From Streptomyces regalis (GTDB lineage Bacteria; Actinomycetota; Actinomycetes; Streptomycetales; Streptomycetaceae), in NCBI RefSeq assembly GCF_001509475.1, contig NZ_LLZG01000265.1, positions 11,011 through 75,010 of the forward strand: DNA of 64,000 nt, in the 5' to 3' direction. Made by a program: the position numbers and the translations under genes. Every line of letters begins with the position of its first letter. Within the stretch, counting starts at the first letter, position 1. Shown here one piece after another: positions 24,367-33,465 of the stretch. A model generated the notes under the pieces. It did no database searches, was not told the origin of the DNA, and saw only the letters and a program-made list of their open reading frames with translations.

Positions 24367-25848
24367 TCAGGAGCTGGTAGCCGCAGCCGCAGCCGGATGC
24401 CGTCGGCTCGCGGCGTAGCGCATGGTGTACGGCCGCAGGTTCCAGGCCCCGACCGAGTAGCCGAGGCCGCCGGTGCCTCCGGTACGGGCCTCGATCTGCC
24501 AGGGTGCGCCGCCGGTGGGGTAGAAGCGCAGGGTCAGGGTGCGGCCCGACGGCAGGTAGAGCTCGGCGACGGAGCGGTCCACCACCAGGCGCAGCTCGAC
24601 CGGGACACCGGACGCAGCCGTCGCCTCGGGGCAGGGGATGCGGAAGGTGCCGCCGTGGGCGCGTGGGTCGAGGGAGGCGTGGTCGCGGTCGACGACGAGC
24701 TCGCCGGCGTCCGGGTCGATCCTGATGTCGAGGTACTCGGCGCCGTCGGCGGAGGTGACGAGTCGTAGTCCGGCTGTCGTGTCGGCGGCGCGGGGTTCCA
24801 GACGGGCCGTCAGGTCGAAGCTCGGGCTCACTGTCCCCAGGACGGCCGTTGCGGTGGTCCTTCCGGTTGCGGTCACCGCGCGTTCGTCGCGCAGCGCGAG
24901 GAGTTCCGCGGCCGGTTGCTGTCGTAGGGAGCCGTCCTCGGCGAGTGTCACCTCGCGGGGCAGCGTCAGCAGGCCGGCCCAGCCGGACTCACGTACCCAC
25001 TCGGGGTCGCGGGCCTCCCAGGACCAGCCCCACAGCAGCCACCGCCCGTCGGGGGCGGGCAGCAGGGCGGGGGCGTAGAAGTCGGGGCCGTGGTCGAGGA
25101 GGGAGGGGGCTTCGGCGAGGAAGCGGCCGTCCTGCTCGCGGCCGGGGTAGACCACGGTTCGGCGCGGTCCGAGTTCCGGGTCCCAGGCGCCGATGAGCAG
25201 CGCGCCCCGTCCGTTCGCGTGCAGGTACTGGGGGCACTCCCAGCCCAGTCCCGTGTCGGCGCCCGGGGCCACCGGCTGCGGGACGCGGGCGAGGAACGGC
25301 CCCCGGTACTCCCACTCTTCGAGGTCCGCGGACTCGTACAGCAGAGCTGCCGCCCGGCCGTTCGCCTGGGCGGAGCCGACCAGCATGCGCCAGCGGTCGG
25401 CCTCGCGCCAGACGTACGGATCGCGGTACATGGTGGCGCCGTCGGGCGGCTCGGGGATGAGCAGGCTGCCGCGCGGTGTCCAGGTGACACCGTTGTCCCG
25501 GGACTCGGCGGTGGTGACCGGCTGGGCCCAGCGGTCGGTGCGGAAGGCGGAGTAGAAGGCGATCAGGCGGTCGCCGTCGGAGACGGCGTTGCCGGAGAAG
25601 CAGCCGTCGGCGTCGTCCGCGCCGGGGGTGGGGGTCAGGGCGACGGGCAGTTCTTCCCAGGTCAGCAGGTCGGGGCTGCGGAAGTGGCCCCAGTGCATGT
25701 GGGCGTGCTCGGGTCCGTAGGGGTTGTACTGGAAGCACACGTGGTAGTGGCCGTTGTGGAAGGCCAGCCCGTTGGGGTCGTTGATCCAGTTGCTGGGCGG
25801 GCGCAGGTGCGCGACGGGCAGGTGGGGGTCTGCGGGCATGACGGACAC
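24367..25848 (-). CDS. Cytoplasmic GH32 fructosidase (sucrose/levan hydrolase type)
   Basis: Hydrolyses beta-fructofuranosides such as sucrose or short fructans. The 493-residue protein has no signal peptide and has intact GH32 residues: nucleophile Asp24 in NWINDPNG, the transition-state Asp143 in YRDPYVW and acid/base Glu204 in WECPQ. The five-bladed propeller is followed by a C-terminal beta-sandwich (about 330-480). GTG 25848 has AAAGGA 7 nt upstream; an ATG 9 nt later is the alternative. It is the last gene of the operon binding protein - permease - permease - GH32, which imports and then cleaves its sugar. The gap to the permease is 38 bp. Confidence 0.93.
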   Translation of the reverse strand: MSVMPADPHLPVAHLRPPSNWINDPNGLAFHNGHYHVCFQYNPYGPEHAHMHWGHFRSPDLLTWEELPVALTPTPGADDADGCFSGNAVSDGDRLIAFYSAFRTDRWAQPVTTAESRDNGVTWTPRGSLLIPEPPDGATMYRDPYVWREADRWRMLVGSAQANGRAAALLYESADLEEWEYRGPFLARVPQPVAPGADTGLGWECPQYLHANGRGALLIGAWDPELGPRRTVVYPGREQDGRFLAEAPSLLDHGPDFYAPALLPAPDGRWLLWGWSWEARDPEWVRESGWAGLLTLPREVTLAEDGSLRQQPAAELLALRDERAVTATGRTTATAVLGTVSPSFDLTARLEPRAADTTAGLRLVTSADGAEYLDIRIDPDAGELVVDRDHASLDPRAHGGTFRIPCPEATAASGVPVELRLVVDRSVAELYLPSGRTLTLRFYPTGGAPWQIEARTGGTGGLGYSVGAWNLRPYTMRYAASRRHPAAAAATSS

Positions 25849-25886
25849 GCAGCGGTCCTTTCGGGTGGGGAGGCGGAGGAGCGCGG

Positions 25887-26759
25887 TCAGCCCTTGACTC
25901 CGGTGGAGGCGATGCTGTTGACGAACGATCGCTGGAACGCCACGAACAGGGCGAGGATCGGAACGGTGATCATGGAGGAGTACGCCATGATCTGGCCCCA
26001 GCCGACGTTGAGTTGGAAGAAGTAGGAGATGCCGACCATCACCGGCCGCAGTTCCTCGCTCTGCACGACCATGAGCGGCCACAGGTAGGAGTTCCAGGCG
26101 GGCAGGAAGGTGAGGATGGCGACGGTGGCGATCGCCGGGCCCGACAGCGGCATGACGATGCGGCGGTAGATGGTGAACCAGCCGGCGCCGTCCACGATCG
26201 CCGCCTCGTCGATCTCCTTGGGGATGCTCTGGAAGTACTGGTGGAAGAAGAAGATCGAGAAGGCGTTGGCGACGAACGGCACGATCTGGACCTGGTAGGT
26301 GTCCATCCAGCCGGTGGTCCACTCCAGGTGGAAGCCGTTGACGCGGAGCAGCGGCAGCTGGTTGACCCACCACACCAGCGGCAGTGCGAAGGTCTCGAAC
26401 GGCACGATGAGGGTGGCGATGACGGCCGTCAGGACCAGCTTCCTGCCGGGCCAGCGCATCCGGGACAGGGCGAAGGCGGCCATGCTGTTGACGACGATGC
26501 CGAGCACCACGGTGATCGAGGAGATCAGCACCGAGTTCAGCAGGAATTGTGCCGCCGGGACCCGCTCGAACACGCCGGTGTAGTTGTCGAGTGACAGGGC
26601 GCCGACCGGCAGGAAGGCGCGCAGGGAGCCCAGGTCGCCGAAGATCTGGTCGTCCGGCTTGAACGACGAGACCAGCATGAACAGCAGCGGCAGCGCGAAG
26701 ATCAGGGCCAGGGCGACACGGCCGGCGTGACCGGCGAAAATCCGCAGGAAGGAGGTCAT
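25887..26759 (-). CDS. Sugar ABC transporter permease (MalG type)
   Basis: 290 residues, six membrane helices, and the inner-membrane-component EAA loop (EIDEAAIVDGAGWFTIYRRI) that docks the ATPase. It pairs with the MalF-type permease, whose stop codon lies 1 nt away. No ATPase gene is present in the operon; in Streptomyces such CUT1 importers use the shared ATPase MsiK, which is inferred here. The substrate is likely a fructose-containing oligosaccharide, judged from the flanking GH32 enzymes. Confidence 0.93.
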   Translation of the reverse strand: MTSFLRIFAGHAGRVALALIFALPLLFMLVSSFKPDDQIFGDLGSLRAFLPVGALSLDNYTGVFERVPAAQFLLNSVLISSITVVLGIVVNSMAAFALSRMRWPGRKLVLTAVIATLIVPFETFALPLVWWVNQLPLLRVNGFHLEWTTGWMDTYQVQIVPFVANAFSIFFFHQYFQSIPKEIDEAAIVDGAGWFTIYRRIVMPLSGPAIATVAILTFLPAWNSYLWPLMVVQSEELRPVMVGISYFFQLNVGWGQIMAYSSMITVPILALFVAFQRSFVNSIASTGVKG

Positions 26760-26760
26760 G

Positions 26761-27696
26761 TCAGTCCTTCTCCCGGGTCAGGAAACGCTGGACGAGGGAC
26801 ACGGACAGCACGAGCACGAAGAAGACCAGGGAGATCGCGGCCGCGTACGCCGTTTGCTGCTGGTCGTAGCCGGTGTGCACCGCCTGGTGGACGACGGTCG
26901 TGGTGGAGTCGAGCGGGCCGCCTTGGGTCATCACCCTGATCTGGGTGAACAGGCTGAACGCCGCGATGGTGATGGTGACCAGCACGAACGTGCGGGTGGC
27001 GCGCAGTCCGGGCCAGGTGACGTGGCGGAAGCGGTGCCGACGGGTGGCTCCGTCGAGGTCGGCGGCCTCGTAGAGCTCGGCGGGGATCGTCTGCAGGCCG
27101 GCCAGCCAGATGATCATGTGGAAGCCGACGCCCTGCCACACCGACATCAGGATGATGGCGGGCATGGCGGTGGCCGGGTCGCCCAGCCAGTCCGGGCCGT
27201 CGACGTGGCCGAGGGTGAGCGTCGAGATGATGTGGTTGACCAGGCCGTCCTGCCGGTAGAGGAACGTCCACAGCAGGGACACCACGACCATCGAGGTGAC
27301 GACCGGCAGGAAGTAGACGGTGCGGAAGAAGTTGACGCCCCGCACCTTCGCGTTGACCAGGAGCGCCAGCAGCAGGGCGAGCCCGGCCTGGAGCGGGACG
27401 ACGACGGCGGCGAAGTAGGCCGTGTTGCGCAGGGACTTGTAGAAGACCGGGTCCTGGAAGAGCAGGGTGAAGTTCCTCAGCCCCACGAAGCGGGCCGGGG
27501 TGGGCGAAACGAGCCTCGCGTCGGTGAAGGCCAGGGCGAAGGCGAGGGCGACCGGTACGACGAGGAAGACGATCAGCAGCACGACGGCCGGGGTGGCCAT
27601 GCCGACGGCGGTCAGGCTCTCACGGCGGCGTGCGCTGGTCGTTCGGGATCGCCGGACCGGACGCAGCCGCTCGAGGGCTGCGATCATGGTGGTCAC
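26761..27696 (-). CDS. Sugar ABC transporter permease (MalF type)
   Basis: 311 residues with six membrane helices after a basic N-terminus, and an EAA loop (ELYEAADLDGATRRHRFRHV). GTG start at 27696 (MTTMIAAL). It is separated from the binding-protein gene by 85 bp containing a 16-bp perfect hairpin, and it abuts the MalG-type gene. It forms the heterodimeric channel with that gene. Confidence 0.93.
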   Translation of the reverse strand: MTTMIAALERLRPVRRSRTTSARRRESLTAVGMATPAVVLLIVFLVVPVALAFALAFTDARLVSPTPARFVGLRNFTLLFQDPVFYKSLRNTAYFAAVVVPLQAGLALLLALLVNAKVRGVNFFRTVYFLPVVTSMVVVSLLWTFLYRQDGLVNHIISTLTLGHVDGPDWLGDPATAMPAIILMSVWQGVGFHMIIWLAGLQTIPAELYEAADLDGATRRHRFRHVTWPGLRATRTFVLVTITIAAFSLFTQIRVMTQGGPLDSTTTVVHQAVHTGYDQQQTAYAAAISLVFFVLVLSVSLVQRFLTREKD

Positions 27697-27713
27697 GGTA
27701 GCTCCAGGGGGAG

Positions 27714-27775
27714 CCGGTCCGGTTCGGGCGCGCGACCCCCAAGAGGCAGCGCGGTCGGGGCCCGAACCGGACCGG
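27714..27775 (-). promoter_or_regulatory. Intra-operon hairpin (mRNA stabiliser or partial terminator)
   Basis: Perfect 16-bp arms CCGGTCCGGTTCGGGC (27714-27729) and GCCCGAACCGGACCGG (27760-27775) with a 30-nt loop, directly after the binding-protein gene. Such structures let cells make more binding protein than permease from one operon. Confidence 0.75.
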
Positions 27776-27781
27776 GGCGGG

Positions 27782-29086
27782 TCAGCCGGCGTAGTAGTTG
27801 TTCGTCTTCAGGTTGTTGTCGATGTCCTTCGCGGCCTGGCCGAGCGCGTTCTCGGGGTCGGCGCCGGACAGGATGTCCTGGGCCGCCTTCTCGAACTCGG
27901 TGGAGATGTACGGGTAGGCCGGGGTGACCGGGCGTACCACCGCGTACTTGCGCGCGAACTGGACGAGGACGTTGAACTTCCCGCCGGCCTGGTAGCCGTC
28001 GACCTGCTTCGCGGCGGCCTCGGTGCCGGGGAGGGTGCCGGTGGTCTTGGCGTAGTCGACGAAGTACTTGGTCTGGCGGGAGAACTTCAGCCAGGCCTGC
28101 GCGCCGTCCTTGTTGGAGCAGGTGGAGCTCATCGCCCACTGCCAGGAGGCGCCGCCGATCCTGGGCCCGTCGCCGAAGTCGACCGGTGGGATGATCGCCA
28201 GGTCGTCGCCGAGCTTGTCGGCGTTCTTGGCCGCGTTCCAGCTGCCGTCCCACTGGATGGCGCTCTTGCCGGCCAGGAAGTCCTTGTTGGGGTCGGCGCC
28301 GGACTTCTTCGCCATGTAGCCCTTGGACACCAGTGAGCGGAACCAGGTGGCCCACTGCACGGAGTTCTTGCCGTCGAGCGTGCCCGAGGCGGTCTTGTAG
28401 CCGTCGCGGTCGATCAGGTCGCCGCCGAAGCTCTGCACCTGCGGGGAGTACGCGTACGACCACCACTCACCGGTGCCGCCGGTGCCCATCTCCAGCGGGT
28501 ACTCGAACTTCCCGCTCTTCTTCAGCTCGGCCAGTGCGGAGTCGAACTCGGCCTTGGTCCAGGGCTTGTCGATGGTCGGGATGCGGATGCCGTACTCGTT
28601 CAGCACCGACTTGCGGGCGAAGAACGCCAGCGAGACGTCGTAGAAGCCGAACCCGTAGACCTTGCCCTGGTAGCGGCCGACGGTGCTGGGCAGCTGGTCG
28701 GAGAGCGGGACCTCGCTGCCGGAGACGTCGATCGGGGCGAGGTAGCCGCCCCAGGCCCAGTTCGCCACGTTGGGGCCGTCCACGTCGAGCAGGCAGGGCA
28801 GCTTGCGGGCCGAGGCGGCCGCCACGACGGAGTTGTTGTAGTCGCTCTGCGGGAACGCCTGGAGCTTGACCTTGTACTTGCTCTGGGAGCCGTTGAAGTC
28901 CTTGATGATCTTCTTGACGACGTCCAGCTCGGCCGAGTTGCCGGCGTTGTGCGTCCACAGGGTGAGCGTGTCGCCGTCGGCTCCGGACGTGCTGCCGCCG
29001 GTGCCGGACGCGCATCCGGCGACCAGCGCGGTCGCCGCCGCGACAGCTACACTCGCCACAGCGAGGCGCCTGGTTCTGAACACCAC
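27782..29086 (-). CDS. Sugar-binding lipoprotein of the ABC importer
   Basis: Family-1 extracellular solute-binding protein, about 434 residues. The signal peptide VFRTRRLAVASVAVAAATAL ends in the lipobox LVAGC, so the mature protein is lipid-anchored at the Cys. The mature part shows LTLWTHNAGNSAELDVV and conserved Trp-rich sugar-contact segments (WWSYAYSPQ, WDGSWNAA). GTG 29086 is chosen because GGAGG lies 6 nt upstream; GTG 29104 would put that site inside the gene. It is the first gene of the fructan import operon. Confidence 0.92.
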   Translation of the reverse strand: MVFRTRRLAVASVAVAAATALVAGCASGTGGSTSGADGDTLTLWTHNAGNSAELDVVKKIIKDFNGSQSKYKVKLQAFPQSDYNNSVVAAASARKLPCLLDVDGPNVANWAWGGYLAPIDVSGSEVPLSDQLPSTVGRYQGKVYGFGFYDVSLAFFARKSVLNEYGIRIPTIDKPWTKAEFDSALAELKKSGKFEYPLEMGTGGTGEWWSYAYSPQVQSFGGDLIDRDGYKTASGTLDGKNSVQWATWFRSLVSKGYMAKKSGADPNKDFLAGKSAIQWDGSWNAAKNADKLGDDLAIIPPVDFGDGPRIGGASWQWAMSSTCSNKDGAQAWLKFSRQTKYFVDYAKTTGTLPGTEAAAKQVDGYQAGGKFNVLVQFARKYAVVRPVTPAYPYISTEFEKAAQDILSGADPENALGQAAKDIDNNLKTNNYYAG

Positions 29087-29169
29087 GAGGTTCCTCCATC
29101 TCACTGAGACGGGTCTTGCCGGACCCGCCTTGGCGACCGGTTGCGACGGTCGCTGTTCTTGGTGGTCGT

Positions 29170-29206
29170 CCCGCCGCCCGGAGGGTCTTCAGCTCCGGAC
29201 GGCGGG
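29170..29206 (-). terminator. Terminator after the lacI-type gene
   Basis: CCCGCCGCCCGGAG (29170-29183) pairs with CTCCGGACGGCGGG (29193-29206) with one mismatch and a 9-nt loop, 25 nt past the regulator stop. It separates the regulator from the ABC operon on the same strand. Confidence 0.75.
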
Positions 29207-29207
29207 A

Positions 29208-29217
29208 CAACCGTTTT
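29208..29217. promoter_or_regulatory. Weak candidate operator ahead of the ABC operon
   Basis: CAACCGTTTT matches 8 of 10 bases of AAACCGATTT found upstream of the secreted GH32 gene. It lies about 120 bp upstream of the binding-protein start. Confidence 0.3.
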
Positions 29218-29230
29218 CGGGTGCCCGGTG

Positions 29231-30265
29231 TCAGCCCTCGGCGGGGGCGCCGATGGAGGCGCGTTCCCGCAGTGGCATGGGCACACGGTGTACGACTGCT
29301 TCGAGCGGACCCTTGCGGAGAATCAACTCCACGGCGAGACGGCCGAGTCGGTGGTGCGGCAGCTTCAGGGTGGTGAGCGCCGGGCGCAGTACGGACGCGA
29401 TGTCCTGATCGTCGAAGGAGACCACCGACACGTCGCCGGGCACCGACAGACCCGCCTCGCCGAGTGCTTGGTACGCGCCGAGGGACACCCGATCGGTCAG
29501 GCACACCAGCGCCCGTGGCCGGTGGCCCGCCGCGAGCAGCGCGGAGACCTCCCGGTGGCCGTCCGGCGTGTTCCAGTCGCACTCGACGACACCGTCCAGG
29601 CGTGCGCCGCCCTCCCGCAAGACCTCTTCCAGGCCGCGCATGCGCTCGTTGCCGGCGATGATCCCCTCGGGCGTGGCCGGCACGGCCTGGTGGCCGCCGA
29701 TCGCCCAGATGCCCTCGCGGTGACCGGCCGCGAGCAGGGCACGGGCCGCGTCCCGGCCGGCCTCCAGCTCGTCCGGCACGACGGACGGGGCGTCGAAGCC
29801 GGGGGCCAGGCAGTTCAGCAGCACGACCCGGCGTCCGAACAGCTCCTTGGGTGGAGTGACGTACCGGGTGAACATGGACGCGTAGATCACCGCGTCGACC
29901 TGGCGGTCCAGTAGCGCGTGGACGAGTGACGACTCGGCGTCGCGGTCGCCGCCCGCCTCCGTGATGAACAGCAGGTTGTCCCGCTCCCGGGCGGCCTCCA
30001 TCGCGCCGCGGATCACCTCGCCCGCGAACGGCGTCGTGGTGATCCGGTCCGACACGAACCCGATGGTCTGCGTCGACTTGGTTCGCAGGCTGCGCGCGGT
30101 GACGTTGGGGCGGTAGCCCAGCTCCCGGGCGGCCTGAAGCACCTTCTGGCGGGAGGCGTCGGAGATGCGCATGTCGGTGCGGCCGGACAGGGCGAACGAC
30201 GCGGTCGTCGGCGAGACGCCCGCCTGGCGGGCGACGTCGGCCATGGTCACGCGGCGTTCAGGCAT
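29231..30265 (-). CDS. LacI-family regulator of the fructan locus
   Basis: 344 residues. The N-terminal HTH and hinge read MADVARQAGVSPTTASFAL and ARELGYRPNVTARSLRTKS; the rest is a periplasmic-binding-protein-like effector domain (about 65-335). It likely represses both the importer operon and the divergent secreted GH32 until a fructose-derived inducer binds. ATG 30265 matches the usual LacI N-terminus; an open frame to the left of it is only non-coding extension. Operator-like sites occur just upstream of it and of the GH32 gene. Confidence 0.93.
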   Translation of the reverse strand: MPERRVTMADVARQAGVSPTTASFALSGRTDMRISDASRQKVLQAARELGYRPNVTARSLRTKSTQTIGFVSDRITTTPFAGEVIRGAMEAARERDNLLFITEAGGDRDAESSLVHALLDRQVDAVIYASMFTRYVTPPKELFGRRVVLLNCLAPGFDAPSVVPDELEAGRDAARALLAAGHREGIWAIGGHQAVPATPEGIIAGNERMRGLEEVLREGGARLDGVVECDWNTPDGHREVSALLAAGHRPRALVCLTDRVSLGAYQALGEAGLSVPGDVSVVSFDDQDIASVLRPALTTLKLPHHRLGRLAVELILRKGPLEAVVHRVPMPLRERASIGAPAEG

Positions 30266-30284
30266 CGGCGGCTCAGCTCCGTTG

Positions 30285-30297
30285 TTAAATCGGATTA
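30285..30297. promoter_or_regulatory. Candidate LacI-type operator 1
   Basis: TTAAATCGGATTA, containing the perfect odd palindrome AATC-G-GATT, 20-32 nt upstream of the regulator ATG. Its reverse complement matches 10 of 13 bases of the site at 30478. This suggests autoregulation. Confidence 0.55.
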
Positions 30298-30477
30298 GCA
30301 AGTTGCGACGAGACTGGGGCGCGCGTCGTCCGATGTCAACACTCCGGATATATCGAATGAGAAACGGTGCGGTTATGTGCCGTTTTGTGCGGTCTCCATG
30401 TGGCGCTGAGGTAAAACGGCATGCATTAGCTCTTGCGTTAGCAGGAGCGGCGCGCGAACGATGCCGAGCCATCCGGT

Positions 30478-30490
30478 TAAACCGATTTGG
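30478..30490. promoter_or_regulatory. Candidate LacI-type operator 2
   Basis: TAAACCGATTTGG, overlapping CGGTT-A-AACCG, 42-54 nt upstream of the secreted GH32 ATG. It matches TAATCCGATTTAA at the regulator gene in 10 of 13 positions. Confidence 0.55.
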
Positions 30491-30531
30491 CACGGCATCA
30501 GGCCCTGCCGCGCATCACACAGGAGTCAGCC

Positions 30532-33465
30532 ATGAGGAGAAGAACGGCCCTCACTGTCGTGTCCGCCGCCATCGGCGGCGCCGTCGCACCGCTCTCCTTC
30601 ACCGCCACCCCCGCCGCTGCCGAGGAACAGCGCGGCCCTCAACCCCCCACCGCCCGCTGGGACTTCGACGAGCGCACCGGCACGCTCACCCGCGAGGCGG
30701 TCTCCGGCTCCGCCGACCCCATCGACTACGTCTTCGACGACGCCCGCTACAAGCCCGACAGTGATCCCGTGCGGCGCCGCGGGGTGCGCGGCCGGGCGCT
30801 GTACTTCGACGGCTACTCCACCGTCGTCACCGCCGACGGCCCGGGCAAGCTCGATCCCGCCGGCGGCATGACCGTCGACGTGTGGATCGCCCCCTACGCC
30901 TACGAGCACGGCATCGACGGCAAGCCCCAGGCCCTGGTCAACCAGCACGACCCGGATGCGAAGACCGGATTCCTGCTCGGTCTGCGCCGCTTCGGGCAGA
31001 TCGTCTTCCGACTCGGCTTCGGCACCGACCTGATCGAGGTCGGGGGAGCCCAGGACCAGCCGGCCGCCAAGGGCCGATGGACCCACGTCGCGGCCACGTA
31101 CGACCCGGCCGCCCGCCAGCTGCGCCTCTACCGCGACGGCCGGCCCATCGGCACGGCCACCACCCCGGACAGGCCCCCGCACCTGGCGGCCGCCGAGCCC
31201 CTGCTGATCGGGCGGCACAACCGGCCCACGCTGATCAACGGCGAGTTCCACGCCAACATGTACATGGGCCTGATGGACAGCCTCGTGATCCGCCCCGGCG
31301 CCCTGGACGACGCGACCGCGCACAAGGAGCACGCCGAGCAGGTCGAGGCGCTGCCCGGCCGTCTCGTGCCCCGCCCGGACGTGACCCTCGACCGGACCCG
31401 TTTCGACGGCGACCGGCACCGCCCCCAGTTCCACTTGCTGCCGCCCTGGCACTGGATGAACGAGCCGCACGCGCCCGTGTACTTCAAGGGCAAGTACCAC
31501 ATCTTCTACCAGCACGATCCGCTCGGCCCGTACTGGGGACAGATCCACTGGGGGCACGCGGTCAGCACCGACATGGTGCACTGGCGGGACATGCCCATAG
31601 CCCTCGCGCCCGCCGCCGACTCGGTCGGGCCGGACGGCTGCTGGTCGGGCTCGGCGTACGTCGACGGCGACCGCGGCCCGGTGCTCTTCTTCACCGGCGG
31701 CGACGACCGGCTGCCGTACCGCCAGCGCACGGGGACGGCCGTGTCCTCCTACCAGGCCGACGGGGACACGGATCTGCCCACCTGGACGATGAGGTCCGAG
31801 CCGGTCACCGAAGCCCCGGCAGGGCTCCCGGCCGGCCCCGGCACCGCGTGGGCGGAGAACTTCCGCGACCCGTTCGTCTGGGAGGAGGACGGCGTCTGGT
31901 ACCAGCTGGTCGGCAGCGGCATCGTCGACTACAACGGCACGCAGGTCACCAGGAAATACGGCGGCACCGCCCTCGTCCACACCGCCCGCAGGCCCGAGGG
32001 CCCTTGGACGTACCGCGGTCCCCTGCACTGGAACGACCTGACCGCGGTGCCCGAGCCCGGAGAGGCGTGGGAACTGCCGGTACTCCTCCCGCTCCCCGGC
32101 CCCAAGGGCGGGCGCACCGGCAAGCACATCCTGCTGGTCAGCCCGTGGTGGGAGGCGTTCCACCCGAACGCCGTCAAGCACACCTACTACTGGATCGGCA
32201 CCTTCGACAAGGATGCGTGCCGCTTCGTACCCGACCACGAAAAGCCCCGCGAGTTCGACTTCGGCGAGCACTTCACCGGCCCCTCCGGCTTCGTCACCCC
32301 CGACGGCCGGTCCGTGCTCTTCAGCATCGCCCAGGACCGCCGCAGCGAACAGCAGCACGCCCAGTCCGGCTGGGCGCACAACGCCGGCATGCCCGTCAGC
32401 GTCTCGCTGCGCCAGGACGGCCGCCTGGGCGTCGAACCGATCACCGAGGCGTCCGGCCTCCGCGGCAGGCGGCTCGCCGGGATCCGGCAGACCTCCGTCG
32501 AGGAAGCGAACCGGCAGCTTGCCGGGGTCTCGGGCGACCTGCTGGACATCAGCACCGTCATCGAGCCGCGCGGCGCCCGGAAGATCACCCTGGCGGTCAG
32601 GGCATGCGCCGACGGCACCGAGGAGACGCTGCTGTCCTACGACACCGCCGAGCGACGCTTCTGGATCGACCGCGGCAGCTCCAGCCTCGACCCGGACGTA
32701 CGCAAGGGCGTGCACGGCGGAACCGTCGACCTGGACGGCGGGAAGCTGCGACTGAGGGTCCTGCTCGACCGCTCGATGCTGGAGGCGTACATCAACGGGA
32801 CCAACAGCCTCACCAGCCGCGTCTACCCCACCAGGGAAGACGCCATCGGCCTGCGACTGACCGCCGAGGGAGGCGCCGCCCAGGTCCTGGAGCTGGACGT
32901 CTGGCGCATGAACGGCGCCTACGACACCGCAGTCGCCCCGGCCGCATACGACCCGCCGCGCCCCGCCGACGTCGATGCCCTTCCCAACCACGACTTCGCC
33001 TCGGGGGATCTCACCGGCTGGACCGTCGTCTCCGGTACGACATTCAGCGACGCCAACGTGACCACCCGCCCCGACTGGGGCTGGGGCGGACCCTTCTGCC
33101 AGGCAGAGACCGATGAGGACCCGGCCGGCCACCACCTGTGGGGCTTCAACCCGAACGCGGGCGGCGACGACGCCACGGGCGTGCTCCGCTCCGCCACCGT
33201 GGTCCTCGGCGGAGACGGCGTGGTCGACCTTCTCGTGGCCGGCGGCCATGACCCCGACCGGCTCTATGCGGCCGTGGTCCGCGCCGGCGACGGCAAGGTG
33301 CTGGCCAAGGCGACCGGCCGCGGTGTCGAGCAGTACCGCCGTGTGGTCTTCGACCTGTCCGCTCACCTCGGCGAGCGGATCTACGTCGAGATCGCCGACC
33401 GGTCGACGGGCGGCTGGGGCCACATCAACGTGGACGACGTCAACGTGCCTGTCCGCCGGGAGTGA
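30532..33465 (+). CDS. Secreted LamG-GH32 fructan-active enzyme
   Basis: 977 residues. A signal peptide (basic MRRRT, hydrophobic core, cleavage near ATPAAA) is followed by a LamG/concanavalin-like domain (about 45-260) and a GH32 catalytic module (about 300-640 plus beta-sandwich to 800). A C-terminal galactose-binding-like module (about 810-977, LPNHDFASGDLTGWTVVSG) completes it. Probably degrades or remodels fructan outside the cell, feeding the importer. Odd point: the nucleophile position reads WMNEPHAP, giving Glu311 instead of Asp; Asp446 (FRDPFVW) and Glu514 (WELPVLL) are kept. ATG follows AGGAG by 8 nt. Its 3' end overlaps the convergent arsM gene by 26 bp. Confidence 0.92.
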   Translation: MRRRTALTVVSAAIGGAVAPLSFTATPAAAEEQRGPQPPTARWDFDERTGTLTREAVSGSADPIDYVFDDARYKPDSDPVRRRGVRGRALYFDGYSTVVTADGPGKLDPAGGMTVDVWIAPYAYEHGIDGKPQALVNQHDPDAKTGFLLGLRRFGQIVFRLGFGTDLIEVGGAQDQPAAKGRWTHVAATYDPAARQLRLYRDGRPIGTATTPDRPPHLAAAEPLLIGRHNRPTLINGEFHANMYMGLMDSLVIRPGALDDATAHKEHAEQVEALPGRLVPRPDVTLDRTRFDGDRHRPQFHLLPPWHWMNEPHAPVYFKGKYHIFYQHDPLGPYWGQIHWGHAVSTDMVHWRDMPIALAPAADSVGPDGCWSGSAYVDGDRGPVLFFTGGDDRLPYRQRTGTAVSSYQADGDTDLPTWTMRSEPVTEAPAGLPAGPGTAWAENFRDPFVWEEDGVWYQLVGSGIVDYNGTQVTRKYGGTALVHTARRPEGPWTYRGPLHWNDLTAVPEPGEAWELPVLLPLPGPKGGRTGKHILLVSPWWEAFHPNAVKHTYYWIGTFDKDACRFVPDHEKPREFDFGEHFTGPSGFVTPDGRSVLFSIAQDRRSEQQHAQSGWAHNAGMPVSVSLRQDGRLGVEPITEASGLRGRRLAGIRQTSVEEANRQLAGVSGDLLDISTVIEPRGARKITLAVRACADGTEETLLSYDTAERRFWIDRGSSSLDPDVRKGVHGGTVDLDGGKLRLRVLLDRSMLEAYINGTNSLTSRVYPTREDAIGLRLTAEGGAAQVLELDVWRMNGAYDTAVAPAAYDPPRPADVDALPNHDFASGDLTGWTVVSGTTFSDANVTTRPDWGWGGPFCQAETDEDPAGHHLWGFNPNAGGDDATGVLRSATVVLGGDGVVDLLVAGGHDPDRLYAAVVRAGDGKVLAKATGRGVEQYRRVVFDLSAHLGERIYVEIADRSTGGWGHINVDDVNVPVRRE

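Noticed and set aside
24367..26373. 668-aa version of the GH32 protein with an N-terminal extension
   Set aside because: The extension is the out-of-frame reading of the permease gene; GTG 25848 has its own ribosome site.
29231..30493. 420-aa version of the LacI regulator
   Set aside because: The first 76 residues are non-coding upstream sequence containing the operator; LacI proteins begin just before the HTH, as at 30265.
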